Source: an uncultured Chitinophagaceae bacterium
GTDB lineage: Bacteria > Bacteroidota > Bacteroidia > Chitinophagales > Chitinophagaceae
Direction of reading: 5' to 3'
Assembly (NCBI GenBank): GCA_937981995.1
Contig: CALJNC010000012.1
Location: 1 to 64,000, forward strand
DNA: 64,000 nucleotides
Numbering within the stretch: the stretch's first letter is position 1; each line of letters starts with the position of its first letter. Under the pieces are notes generated by a model. It ran no database searches, was not told the origin of the DNA, and saw nothing but the letters and a program-made list of their open reading frames with translations. The position numbers and the translations under genes were made by a program. Positions 26,183 through 35,050 of this stretch are shown piece by piece.

Positions 26183-28345
26183 ATGAAAAAATTAATACTT
26201 TTAATTCTAGCTGTTTTTACTATTCAAATATCTCACGCTTCCCATATTGCGTCTGTAGAAATTTCGTATGAGCATGTTACTTTAAACGATTATATTGTAC
26301 ATCTTAAAATTTATAGAGATTGTAATGGTGTTGGTCTTGGTACTACTGCTTTTGTTCAAATAAATTCTGCTATAAATAATAACACCTTTTCCGCAACCCT
26401 AAATCAAACATCAACTTCGCAGTTGTATACATGTTTTGGAGGTACTTGTGCTAACCCTAATCCTTTCTTGGGTCCTATTTTTCAGGTAGCTGAATACTCA
26501 GGAACTGTAACCTTACCTTATGCGGCAACGGATTGGAGATTTAGTTATTCGAGTTGTTGTAGAGCACCTAATCAAACAGGCCCAACTGCATCGGCGGGTG
26601 GTTATGCAATGTTGGATAATAGCACCGTGCCGTTTAATAATTCAACTCGTACTCCTTATAATATTTATACTTACTATTTTGTAAACCAAGCACATACCAT
26701 AAATTTTGGTGCGATGGAAACAGATGGAGACTCCCTTGATCATAGGTTAACTACAGCATTGAATGGAGTAAATCCTTCAACAAATTATAATGCACCACTT
26801 ACACCATTAAATCCTATAACAACTACCCCTGCTACGCCAGCTGCTTTTACTATGAATGCACAAACAGGTCTTCTTTCTTTTACACCTACATCTATAGGAA
26901 CTTATATAGTGGCTATTGAAACTAGGGAGTATAGAAATGGTGTACAGATTGCTAGTTCCATACGAGATTATCAAATAAGTATTATAAGTGCTACAAGTCC
27001 TAATGCTTTTCCTGATTTGTCTGGTATTAATAATACAACAGCAACTACTACATCTGTAGCCGCTTGTGCAAATGCGAGTATGAATTTTACAATTAATAGC
27101 TCTGATCCAGATCCAACAGATTCAACAGAGATTATTTTGATTTCAAAACCTGCTGGTTCAAACTTTGTTTCAAACACAGCACAAAACCAAGTGGGTACAT
27201 TTAGTTGGGCTGTTACCCAGGCAGATGTGCAAGCGCAACCGCATTATTTAGTACTGGAAGTAAGAGATAATAATTGCGGTGTAAGGCATGAGGTAATTGA
27301 GTTGTACGTTAATAATTGTAATACAGATAGTGTATGGGCCGGTGATACCGATGTTGATTTTACTTGTGACAATTATGATGTATTAAATATTGGTATAGCG
27401 AATGGATCAACCGGAAATGTAAGAGCAGGCGCAACAACTAACTGGCAAGCAGAGTGGTGTTTGAACTGGGCTAATAGTTTTGTGAGTTCTATGAATTATA
27501 AGCACGCTGATTGTAATGGAGATGGTACCGTAAATGCAGCTGACCTTGCAGCCATTTCGGCCAATTATGGTTTGGTACATAATAAAACAAATCAAGTAGG
27601 TGTATACAAAACATTAGGATTGCCAGATTTATACTGTGATGTAAATAATGTACAGGCTAATAAGGGGAGCACGGTAAGTATTCCAATAATGCTAGGTACA
27701 ACTGGTTCGTTAATGAATGATTTTTATGGAATTTCAGCAACAGTAGAATTATTAAATGCACAAACTTCTGCACCCATTGCAGTAAGCAAAAATTTTTCGT
27801 GGATAGGAAATACTATAAACTCATTTGACTTTGAAAAAAATCTTGCCACTAATAAGTCAGCATTTACATTCGTAAGAAATGACCAGCAAAACCTAACAGC
27901 GCAACAGGGACAAATAGGAGAGATTAGTTTCCCAATTGATATGACAAGTGTAACAGGATCAAAAGTGATTGTACAGTTTTCTGATATTAAAATGATAAAA
28001 AATAGCGGAGAAGAAATTACAGATTATAATGTACTTGCAGATACCATAGAAATTTTAGCGCCCAATTCAGTAAACGAGTTTGATCAAAAGAATTTGATTC
28101 AGGTTTATCCTAACCCTACTCTAGGCAAAACGACCATTGGGATTAATACAACTGTACCACAAGATTATAGTATTGGCCTATACGATTTAGTAGGTCGAGC
28201 TGTAAATAAAGACGTATTTAATGGCAAGCTTAAAGCCGGCGAGCATGGAATAGATATGGATATGACGGGTATGGCAAAAGGTCAATACCTATTAGAAATT
28301 GTAACTGAATTAGGTAAAAAAATGATTCCAGTTCAGAAGTGGTAG
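26183..28345 (+). CDS. T9SS-sorted protein with dockerin-like module, paralogue B
   Basis: 720 residues with the same order as paralogue A. A signal peptide (ending QISHASHI) is followed by the module ISYEHVTLNDYIVHLKIYRDC, which is more canonical here because it keeps the YRDCNG motif. A cadherin-like segment (FTINSSDPDPTDS), two EF-hand-like repeats (GDTDVDFTCDNYDVLNIG, ADCNGDGTVNAADLAAIS) and a T9SS tail from LIQVYPNPT complete it. The C-terminal thirds of A and B share a 65-base identical DNA block (25799-25863 and 28049-28113), while the N-terminal regions differ strongly. The gap between A and B is only 87 bases. tsaE starts 12 bases after the stop. Confidence 0.88.
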   Translation: MKKLILLILAVFTIQISHASHIASVEISYEHVTLNDYIVHLKIYRDCNGVGLGTTAFVQINSAINNNTFSATLNQTSTSQLYTCFGGTCANPNPFLGPIFQVAEYSGTVTLPYAATDWRFSYSSCCRAPNQTGPTASAGGYAMLDNSTVPFNNSTRTPYNIYTYYFVNQAHTINFGAMETDGDSLDHRLTTALNGVNPSTNYNAPLTPLNPITTTPATPAAFTMNAQTGLLSFTPTSIGTYIVAIETREYRNGVQIASSIRDYQISIISATSPNAFPDLSGINNTTATTTSVAACANASMNFTINSSDPDPTDSTEIILISKPAGSNFVSNTAQNQVGTFSWAVTQADVQAQPHYLVLEVRDNNCGVRHEVIELYVNNCNTDSVWAGDTDVDFTCDNYDVLNIGIANGSTGNVRAGATTNWQAEWCLNWANSFVSSMNYKHADCNGDGTVNAADLAAISANYGLVHNKTNQVGVYKTLGLPDLYCDVNNVQANKGSTVSIPIMLGTTGSLMNDFYGISATVELLNAQTSAPIAVSKNFSWIGNTINSFDFEKNLATNKSAFTFVRNDQQNLTAQQGQIGEISFPIDMTSVTGSKVIVQFSDIKMIKNSGEEITDYNVLADTIEILAPNSVNEFDQKNLIQVYPNPTLGKTTIGINTTVPQDYSIGLYDLVGRAVNKDVFNGKLKAGEHGIDMDMTGMAKGQYLLEIVTELGKKMIPVQKW

Positions 28346-28357
28346 TATCTTTACAAA

Positions 28358-28771
28358 GTGGAAATAGAATATTCACTTAACGAAATTGGCGAAGTAGCCA
28401 GTAAAATCTTAAAAGAAGCAGAGCATGTAAAATGCTTTGCTTTTTTTGCTGAAATGGGCGCTGGTAAAACAACTTTAATTAACGCTATTTGTGCGGCTTT
28501 AAATGTTGAAGATTCGATTTCTAGTCCTACTTATTCTATTATCAACGAGTATAGAACAGCTGATGACAAGCTCGTAGTGCATATGGATTGGTATAGACTA
28601 GCTGATGAAATAGAGGTGTTAAATGCAGGTGCAGAGGATTATATGTATACCGCCGCTTATAGCTTCATTGAATGGCCTGAGCGGGCTCAGAATCTTTTGC
28701 CCGAAGGTTTTGCACGAGTTGAGCTAGAAGCTATTGATGCCAATACAAGAAGGATTAAACTAGTTATTTAA
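28358..28771 (+). CDS. tsaE: tRNA threonylcarbamoyladenosine biosynthesis ATPase TsaE
   Basis: 137 residues from a GTG at 28358, 12 bases after the stop of the dockerin protein. The P-loop is AEMGAGKTTLIN. The SPTYSIINEY switch-like segment, HMDWYRL and FIEWPERAQNLLP match TsaE closely. With TsaB and TsaD it makes t6A37 on ANN-decoding tRNAs; TsaE supplies ATP hydrolysis. Its placement behind a surface-protein gene is unusual, but no promoter of the TAnnTTTG type is exact nearby (TATCTTTA lies about 4 bases ahead). Length is normal for the family. Confidence 0.93.
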   Translation: MEIEYSLNEIGEVASKILKEAEHVKCFAFFAEMGAGKTTLINAICAALNVEDSISSPTYSIINEYRTADDKLVVHMDWYRLADEIEVLNAGAEDYMYTAAYSFIEWPERAQNLLPEGFARVELEAIDANTRRIKLVI

Positions 28772-28815
28772 TTCCTATTATCTTTAAATAATCAAAGCTC
28801 CAAAATAGTGGACCC

Positions 28816-29550
28816 ATGAAAAAAATATTTATTCTCATTACAATCGTTTTAGTTACTTCAAGTACTGTTTATAGTCAAACAGTTACTGTAGATGTAGATT
28901 TTAATATGCTTTTTGATTCATCCTATGTTGTGGGTCAAGGCATGGTAGATTCATTTGATATTAATCAAAATTTCCAAGCCTATAATACTGGACAATTTGT
29001 TCTTTGTGATAATTCTACTTTTACCTTTAAGGGGAATCAAAGTAGTTCTGCACCTTCTTTTTATTTATATTCAGGAGCTACGCTCATATTGAAAGATGCA
29101 TTGTTTTATCCTAAAATTTATATGAAAAATGGATCTATAGTAAATGCTCAATTAGGAAATCAAAATATCATTTGTTACAGAGAAAGTACTACAACATTAC
29201 AAGATACGAGTAATGTAAATTGGCTTACTGATAGTGTGGTTACTCAATTAGATTTTACTTTTTCTACCTGGCCAAATGCATCTGCTCCTTGCAACGTATC
29301 ACCGCAAAGCCTAAACTCGTATGCAAAGCTGGATTTAAATCTTTTTATGAATAATAGCATAATGAATTATTCATTTTATAATGATATTACAACAGACGTT
29401 TTATTGTATAATGTACAAGGACGCTTGTTGCTTAAAAAGAAAATTTTAGGAAGTGGTCAATTAGATTTATCGCATTATGCTAGCGGGATTTATATCGTAC
29501 ACTTTATACAAAACGGAAAAATAGCAAAACGAAAAATAGTTTTAGATTAG
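28816..29550 (+). CDS. Secreted protein with degenerate T9SS tail
   Basis: 244 residues. A signal peptide (MKKIFILITIVLVTSSTVYSQ) is followed by a beta-rich body (STFTFKGNQSS, GATLILKDALFYPKIYMKNG) like a short solenoid. The C-terminal 70 residues (DVLLYNVQGRLLLKKKI, LDLSHYASGIYIVHFIQNGK, KRKIVLD) match the second half of type A sorting domains but lack the usual YPNP. The stop codon overlaps that of the convergent permease gene through a shared TTAG. Confidence 0.78.
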   Translation: MKKIFILITIVLVTSSTVYSQTVTVDVDFNMLFDSSYVVGQGMVDSFDINQNFQAYNTGQFVLCDNSTFTFKGNQSSSAPSFYLYSGATLILKDALFYPKIYMKNGSIVNAQLGNQNIICYRESTTTLQDTSNVNWLTDSVVTQLDFTFSTWPNASAPCNVSPQSLNSYAKLDLNLFMNNSIMNYSFYNDITTDVLLYNVQGRLLLKKKILGSGQLDLSHYASGIYIVHFIQNGKIAKRKIVLD

Positions 29551-30764
29551 CGTACCCGCAATTCTATAGCTTTTTCTGATGCTTTTTTTGCGGGCCAATA
29601 TCCTGCAATAACTGCTATTACAACAACGGTTATAATAATAAGTACAAAATCTTGCCAATGCATATCTACCGGGTAGCTTTCTACTAAAAAACTATCGTCT
29701 CCCAATTTTAAAAAACCAAATTGGCCTTGCAAGACAGCAAAAATAATGGCTAGTATGCTTCCTATGCTTGCACCTACTAGTGCGATTACGACACTCGTAC
29801 TAAGAAATATTTTTTTGATAAAACTTTTACTGCTACCCATTGTGCGCAGTATAGAAATATCTTTTTGTTTTTCAAGAATGAGCATGGCCAAGCAGCCTAC
29901 AATATTAAAAGAGGCAATGAAAAGCATTAAGCTAAGAATGGCATATACTGCCCACCGCTCAGAGTTTAATATCATAAACAATGTTTTATTTTGCTCATAG
30001 CGCGTGGCTACATTTAGGTTTTTATTTTTAAGGAGGTCGCTAAGTTCGGCTTTAATTTTATCTGCATTTGTACCATCTTGTAGTGCTATTTCAATGGAGG
30101 AATATTCCTCACCCTTACCAAGTAAATTTTGTACTTGATTCAATGGTGCAAAAGCATACGTTTCATCAATTTCATCTTGTAAATAAAAAACACCTTGTAC
30201 TGAAAAATCACTTTGGCTAAAAGAGTTTAAACTATTAAGATTTAATCCTTTTGAGTTTCTAAAAGCATAGGCAGTAACCGGCAGTATACTTTGCTCAGAT
30301 GCGCCAAGTTTATTTGCAATGCCTAAACCTAGTACAATGGACTGCGTTTTATTTGAGAAATCCATCATTCCATGAGAAACTGATTCATTGATTTGAGTTA
30401 CCGTATTATACGCACTATCTACTCCTTTGATGGTTGCAATGGCTTGGTCTTCGCCATAGTTTAATAAAACCTTTTCTTCTAGGGTATAACTTACTGCACG
30501 TATGCCTTTAAGTTCTTTAAGCGATTTAATAATGGTATAGTCGGTCGTAAATGTTTTGCCACTAGTAGTGGTGATTTTAATTTCAGGATAAAAAGAGTTG
30601 TATAAATCTTTAATAAAACCTTCAAACCCATTGAAAACAGAAAGGATAATAAGCAAAGCGGCCGTGCCAATTGCAATAGCGGAAACACTAACCCACGATA
30701 TAATATTTATCGCGTTGGTAGATTTTTTTGATCTAAAGTATCGCCAAGCAAATTGAAAGTACAC
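29547..30764 (-). CDS. FtsX/LolE-type ABC transporter permease
   Basis: 405 residues from a GTG at 30764. One N-terminal membrane helix (SWVSVSAIAIGTAALLIILSVFNG), a large periplasmic domain and three C-terminal helices follow, the topology of lipoprotein-releasing permeases. The conserved YFRSKKSTNAINIISW opening and the SILRTMGSSKSFIKKIF loop between helices support the LolC/E branch. It would work with an ATPase encoded elsewhere to move lipoproteins off the inner membrane or to remodel the envelope. TACCTTTG at 30769-30776 lies 4 bases before the GTG. The stop overlaps that of the preceding plus-strand gene. Confidence 0.88.
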   Translation of the reverse strand: MYFQFAWRYFRSKKSTNAINIISWVSVSAIAIGTAALLIILSVFNGFEGFIKDLYNSFYPEIKITTTSGKTFTTDYTIIKSLKELKGIRAVSYTLEEKVLLNYGEDQAIATIKGVDSAYNTVTQINESVSHGMMDFSNKTQSIVLGLGIANKLGASEQSILPVTAYAFRNSKGLNLNSLNSFSQSDFSVQGVFYLQDEIDETYAFAPLNQVQNLLGKGEEYSSIEIALQDGTNADKIKAELSDLLKNKNLNVATRYEQNKTLFMILNSERWAVYAILSLMLFIASFNIVGCLAMLILEKQKDISILRTMGSSKSFIKKIFLSTSVVIALVGASIGSILAIIFAVLQGQFGFLKLGDDSFLVESYPVDMHWQDFVLIIITVVVIAVIAGYWPAKKASEKAIELRVR

Positions 30765-30768
30765 GGGG

Positions 30769-30776
30769 CAAAGGTA
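30769..30776 (-). promoter_or_regulatory. Candidate -7 element 4 bases before the permease start
   Basis: TACCTTTG on the minus strand is an exact TAnnTTTG match. It is followed by CCCC and then the GTG start, which supports that start and a leaderless or nearly leaderless mRNA. Confidence 0.55.
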
Positions 30777-30787
30777 GGTTGATTTGG

Positions 30788-30866
30788 TAGTAAGTTGCAG
30801 CTAGTATGTCGTAAGAATTTTTAGGATTTGCTTGGGTTTAAAACTCATAGCTGCGACTTGCCACTA
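30788..30866. repeat. Imperfect inverted repeat in the divergent promoter region
   Basis: TAGTAAGTTGCAGCTA (30788-30803) is mirrored by TAGCTGCGACTTGCCACTA (30848-30866), with mismatches, around a 44-base centre. It resembles the palindromic intergenic elements (REP-like) seen in some Bacteroidota, but only this copy is visible here. Confidence 0.45.
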
Positions 30867-30958
30867 ACTACTTGCTGCTCGAATTTAACATAATCTTACA
30901 CGGCAAAAGTGCGCCTAGCCTAAACCTTTCAATAATTTTGGAATCAAACACGAAGATT

Positions 30959-31666
30959 ATGGAACAGGTAAAATCAAAAATATTATTAGTAGAAGACGAT
31001 ACAAACTTTGGTAAAGTATTAAAAAATTATTTAGAGTTGAATGACTTTGTAGTAGAGCTAGCAAGAGATGGCATACTAGGATTGGCAGCATTTAAAAGAG
31101 AAAAATTTGATTTGTGTATCTGTGATGTAATGATGCCAAATTTGGACGGTTTCTCATTAGGTGAAGAAATTAGAAATATTGATCCTGATGTTCCTTTGTT
31201 TTTCCTTACGGCAAAAAATATGAAGGAAGATATTTTACATGGTTATAAATTAGGAGCAGATGATTATATTTTAAAGCCATTTGATAGTGAGGTATTGCTT
31301 CATAAAATTATGGCAATTATCAAACGTAGCACGGAACAGCAAGCTGAGCAAAATGGAACCATTGAGTTTGATTTTGGTAAGTTTCATTTCAATAGTAAAT
31401 TACGTGAGTTGAAAGTAAATGATACCATGTTTAATTTGTCGCCTAAAGAAAATGATTTGCTTCGCATGCTTTGTGAATATAAAAATGATTTACTACCACG
31501 TGAGTTAGCACTTAAAAGAATTTGGGGTAGCGATACTTACTTTAATGGAAGAAGTATGGATGTGTATATAGCTAAGTTGCGTAAATATTTACGCGAAGAT
31601 GATGGCGTAGAAATTGTAAATATCCACGGTAATGGATTTAGATTAGTTGAGAAGGATAAAGTATAA
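30959..31666 (+). CDS. OmpR-family response regulator (RprY-like), orphan
   Basis: 235 residues from the ATG at 30959. A TAATTTTG promoter element at 30933-30940 lies inside the longer frame that opens at 30872, so the inner start is favoured. The receiver domain begins ILLVEDDTNFGKVL and has the acceptor Asp in LCICDVMMPNLDG, the conserved Thr in FFLTAKN and Lys in YILKPFD. The C-terminal winged helix (LSPKENDLLRMLCE, MDVYIAKLRKYL, VEIVNIHGNGFRLV) binds DNA. The whole resembles RprY of Bacteroidota. No histidine kinase gene is adjacent. A strong terminator follows. Confidence 0.92.
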   Translation: MEQVKSKILLVEDDTNFGKVLKNYLELNDFVVELARDGILGLAAFKREKFDLCICDVMMPNLDGFSLGEEIRNIDPDVPLFFLTAKNMKEDILHGYKLGADDYILKPFDSEVLLHKIMAIIKRSTEQQAEQNGTIEFDFGKFHFNSKLRELKVNDTMFNLSPKENDLLRMLCEYKNDLLPRELALKRIWGSDTYFNGRSMDVYIAKLRKYLREDDGVEIVNIHGNGFRLVEKDKV

Positions 31667-31689
31667 ATTGTAAAAATAGATTGATTTAT

Positions 31690-31713
31690 AAAATCTCCTC
31701 ATTGAGGAGATTT
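31690..31713 (+). terminator. Rho-independent terminator of the response regulator gene
   Basis: AAATCTCCTC / GAGGAGATTT stem with a 3-base loop and a T-rich tail, 23 bases after the stop. Confidence 0.92.
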
Positions 31714-31772
31714 TTTTATTTTTCCTAACGTTTGAGCTTGTATTTACGTCTTAATAAAAAAACCCTTATATC

Positions 31773-33005
31773 ATGAAAAAAATAATTATTGTTCTTTGTC
31801 TACTCGGCATTGTTTTTCAAACTAAAGCTACGAAATATACATTTTCTGGGCCTACTTGGCCTGCTATGAATTGGACTAATGTTGCTTATTGGTCTCCTAA
31901 TTATCCTGGTACAGTTATTAATGTTGGGGATACCATAGAAATAGCCGGAACAAATGTTAAAGTCAATACTAATGTTCAATTAAATGGGGTTATGATAATA
32001 AATAATATCAATACATCTTGGGGTAGAGGGTTAATGGTAGTAGGTTCAAATACTTTTACCGTTGGTAGCACTGGAGTAATACATAATTATGAAATGATTG
32101 GGATAGAAGATTATTCAACCTTTGAAATTTTTGGCTTGGTTGATGTCTCGGGTAACAACGGGTATGATTTTCTTTATCTTAATGATAGTGCAAGTTTGGT
32201 AATTCACCCGGGAGGAAATCTATATGTTGAAGATTCTTTATTTTTAATGTGGTCTGGAAGTTCTATACCGCAATGTTCGGTAACAGTAAATGGGACTCTA
32301 ACGAATGATGGAACAATATATAATGCCTTAGGTTGTGTTATAAATGGTACAGGAAGTATAGTAACTAGTACCTCAACTGCCAATGGAAATATAGTAGGAC
32401 TTGGTTCTGTAGCTCCAGGCCTATCTCCAGGAGAATTGAAAATGGATTTTGATTACGCGCTTTCTTCTAATGGGAGTTTAGAAATAGAAATAGGTGGTAC
32501 AATACCAGGTACTGATTACGATGTGCTAGGAGGGAATGGTGATAAAGTTTTGAATGGGACGTTAGATGTACTACTCTATAATAATTTCGTGCCCACTGCA
32601 GGATATAATTATACCATAGTAAAAGGTGGGTCCATTACAGGCACATTTGGTACCATAAATTATCCTCCATTACCTAATAATATGACTTGGGCTATTGAGT
32701 ATATCACAACCGAAGTTGTTCTTAAAGTAAATGCAGCAACTAGAATTAATGATACTGAGTTAGCTAGGAAAATTAAAGTGTATCCTAATCCTACCAATGG
32801 AATATTGAACGTAAGAGTTCCGGAAAGCGAAAAGTATGAATACTCAGTTTATTCGGTTGCGGGATCATTGGTACAATCGGGAAAGCTAGAGGGCGATTCT
32901 AAATTATACCTGAATACTCGTCAAACAGGACATTATTATCTTTTATTATTAGACAAAAATAACCATAGAGTCATGAAGTCATTTTCGATAATGGATTTAG
33001 ATTAG
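31773..33005 (+). CDS. T9SS-sorted protein with autotransporter-like beta-solenoid
   Basis: 410 residues. A signal peptide (ending TKATKY) leads to a repetitive beta-strand region with short repeats (GSTGVIHNYEMIGIEDY, GGNLYVEDSLFLMWSG). A segment GLSPGELKMDFDYALS, then GSLEIEIGGTIPGTDYDVL and VPTAGYNYTIVKGGS follows; I recognise this run from autotransporter passenger beta-helices. The last 75 residues, from IKVYPNPTNG, are a T9SS type A sorting domain. The protein should be exported and anchored at the surface. No enzymatic residues are seen. It sits between the response regulator gene and a terminator. Confidence 0.85.
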   Translation: MKKIIIVLCLLGIVFQTKATKYTFSGPTWPAMNWTNVAYWSPNYPGTVINVGDTIEIAGTNVKVNTNVQLNGVMIINNINTSWGRGLMVVGSNTFTVGSTGVIHNYEMIGIEDYSTFEIFGLVDVSGNNGYDFLYLNDSASLVIHPGGNLYVEDSLFLMWSGSSIPQCSVTVNGTLTNDGTIYNALGCVINGTGSIVTSTSTANGNIVGLGSVAPGLSPGELKMDFDYALSSNGSLEIEIGGTIPGTDYDVLGGNGDKVLNGTLDVLLYNNFVPTAGYNYTIVKGGSITGTFGTINYPPLPNNMTWAIEYITTEVVLKVNAATRINDTELARKIKVYPNPTNGILNVRVPESEKYEYSVYSVAGSLVQSGKLEGDSKLYLNTRQTGHYYLLLLDKNNHRVMKSFSIMDLD

Positions 33006-33038
33006 TTGAAAAGGATAAATTAACTACAGTATTTTCAA

Positions 33039-33070
33039 TAAGAAAGCCTTGCATTAGCAGGACTTTCTTA
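33039..33070 (+). terminator. Terminator after the beta-solenoid gene
   Basis: TAAGAAAGCCTTGC pairs with GCAGGACTTTCTTA with one mismatch and one wobble around an ATTA loop. It lies 33 bases after the stop codon. Confidence 0.7.
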
Positions 33071-33220
33071 TTGTCATCCAACTATTGGCTTGGTTTTTGC
33101 CTCTTACTAGTAGAGAAACCTATGTTATAAGCAACACAGCCCTATGAAGTGCGAAATTGTAATAAAGAGTAGACGGCATATTTTGTCTTCTTCGTAACAA
33201 TAGAATTTTAAATGACAGCG

Positions 33221-33246
33221 AAAGCCCTGCTAAAAGTGGGGCTTTT
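33221..33246. terminator. Second stem-loop before the convergent peptidase gene
   Basis: AAAGCCC / GGGCTTT with an 11-base loop. The plus strand has a short T4 tail, and the stop of the minus-strand M3 peptidase gene lies 12 bases away. It may serve that gene on the minus strand. The 150 bases between this and the previous terminator hold no recognisable gene. Confidence 0.55.
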
Positions 33247-33258
33247 GTTGTAGAAATT

Positions 33259-34965
33259 TTACATTCTTTTACTTACAAACTCAGCTAATTCTTTTACAGT
33301 ATTTTCAGAAAAATCAAATTGAATGCCAGCTGTATTATATAGCTCTTTTAAGTTTTTGGTGTAGCCTAAGCTTAATGATTTAGTATAGTTGTTTATAGCT
33401 TCATCTGGTTTTGCCAGATACTGCTTCCACATAGCAATAGCGCCTAGTTGAGCAATGCCATATTCAATATAATAAAACGGCACTTCAAATAAATGAAGTT
33501 GTCTTTGCCACTGGATGGCGCGAATGTCTTCTAAATCTGTAATGTCAATATTACTAGGATAGAATTCATTTAAAATTTTTATCCAATTTTCAGTTCGTTC
33601 TTCTCGGGTATGTTTTGGGTTTGTATAAATCCAATGTTGGAATTTATCAATCGTTGCAATCCATGGAAAAATGGTAAGAGCACGTTCGAGCTGTTCGTGT
33701 TGAGCGCGCGTAAGGTCTTTTTCATTATCGTAAAAAACTCCCCAATGCTCAAATGTAAAAAGCTCCATACTCATACTAGCTAGCTCGGCCATTTCCATTG
33801 GGTATTCTTTCATTCCGCTTAAGGGTAAATCATGCGTTAAGAATGAATGGAAAGCATGCCCTCCTTCGTGCATCATAGTAATTACATCGTCGGCTGTGCC
33901 GGCCGCATTCATAAAAATAAAAGGTACACCTGTTTCAGCCAATGGACAATTGTAACCGCCCGGTGCTTTGCCTTTTCGGCTATCTAAATCAAGATGTTTT
34001 ATGTCTTTCATTTTGCGAATGCAATTGCCAAAGAATGGGCCTAATTTGTCGTAAACCGCAATTGCCTTATCTGTAAGTTCTTGACCATTAGTAAATGGTT
34101 GCAATGGTTGTTGTCCTTCAGGTACGGCGTTCAAATCCCAGGGCTTAAGTGTTTCTAATCCTAATTTATCTTTCTTGTTGGTATATATTTTTTCTACTAT
34201 GGGTAGGAGGTATTTTTTTACACTTGCATGAAAATCCTCACACTCTTTTACACCATAATCAAAACGACCTAAAGCTTTAAACATATAATCTCTATAGTTT
34301 TCAAAGCCAGCATTTATAGCTACTTGATGTCGTTTTTCTAATAGCGTATCAAATAAATCGTTCAAGTTCTCTTTATCCTCTGCTCTTCTGTTTGCTACCT
34401 TAAAGTATACTTCTTCTCGGCGTGTTCTATTAGGCTGTTGTAAGAATTTAGCTGCTTGTTGCAGGGTAAATTCCTTGCCATCAACTTCTACACTCATTTT
34501 GCCACTTATGCCGCCAAATTGTTGTGCTAGTACATTTATCTCAGCTTCCAATGAAATGTTTTCCTCTCTATAAAGAGCTACTTGGTTTTTTATACTGCGC
34601 AGCATAATATCATATTCAGCGCCCAGATCATTTACAAATTCTGATGCAATTAGTTTTTCGTTGAGCTTATGCGCAAATGGTTTTAAATGAGGCTCAATAT
34701 GCATCATAAAGTTTGTAAAACTTTTTTCATAGTTTTCATTTTCTGTGTCTCGCGTCATATTAATTTGTCGCCAACAAACGTCTTCGCTTAGGGCCGCTTC
34801 TAATTCACTGCTATCGCTCATCCATTGTTTTAATTCATTTAATGAAGTAAGCTCCCTGCTCAATAATTCCTCAAAATGAGGGATTACATCTTCCTTGGTG
34901 TTTACCACAAAATTTTTAGGGATATAGTTGCGTTCTACTTTTTGAATATTGGCGTTTAATTGCAT
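33259..34965 (-). CDS. M3-family oligoendopeptidase
   Basis: 568 residues, typical of the PepF-like M3B metallopeptidases, which cut short peptides in the cytoplasm. The zinc-binding HEXXH is present as MMHEGGHAFHSFL, and the third ligand Glu lies in the following MEMAELASMSMELF. The N-terminal half is helical and matches the family. No signal peptide is present. TACCTTTG at 34971-34978 lies 5 bases before the ATG. Confidence 0.93.
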   Translation of the reverse strand: MQLNANIQKVERNYIPKNFVVNTKEDVIPHFEELLSRELTSLNELKQWMSDSSELEAALSEDVCWRQINMTRDTENENYEKSFTNFMMHIEPHLKPFAHKLNEKLIASEFVNDLGAEYDIMLRSIKNQVALYREENISLEAEINVLAQQFGGISGKMSVEVDGKEFTLQQAAKFLQQPNRTRREEVYFKVANRRAEDKENLNDLFDTLLEKRHQVAINAGFENYRDYMFKALGRFDYGVKECEDFHASVKKYLLPIVEKIYTNKKDKLGLETLKPWDLNAVPEGQQPLQPFTNGQELTDKAIAVYDKLGPFFGNCIRKMKDIKHLDLDSRKGKAPGGYNCPLAETGVPFIFMNAAGTADDVITMMHEGGHAFHSFLTHDLPLSGMKEYPMEMAELASMSMELFTFEHWGVFYDNEKDLTRAQHEQLERALTIFPWIATIDKFQHWIYTNPKHTREERTENWIKILNEFYPSNIDITDLEDIRAIQWQRQLHLFEVPFYYIEYGIAQLGAIAMWKQYLAKPDEAINNYTKSLSLGYTKNLKELYNTAGIQFDFSENTVKELAEFVSKRM

Positions 34966-34970
34966 GGATG

Positions 34971-34978
34971 CAAAGGTA
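34971..34978 (-). promoter_or_regulatory. Candidate -7 element 5 bases before the peptidase start
   Basis: TACCTTTG on the minus strand is an exact TAnnTTTG match, followed by CATCC and the ATG. Confidence 0.5.
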
Positions 34979-35050
34979 GAATCCTAATTTCTATTCTTTT
35001 CTTTTGAGGTTGTTTTTCAATTGATTAATTCTACTTAGTTTTATGACCTG

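Noticed and set aside
30872-30958. N-terminal extension of the response regulator
   Set aside because: A TAATTTTG promoter element lies inside it, and the receiver domain fits the inner ATG.
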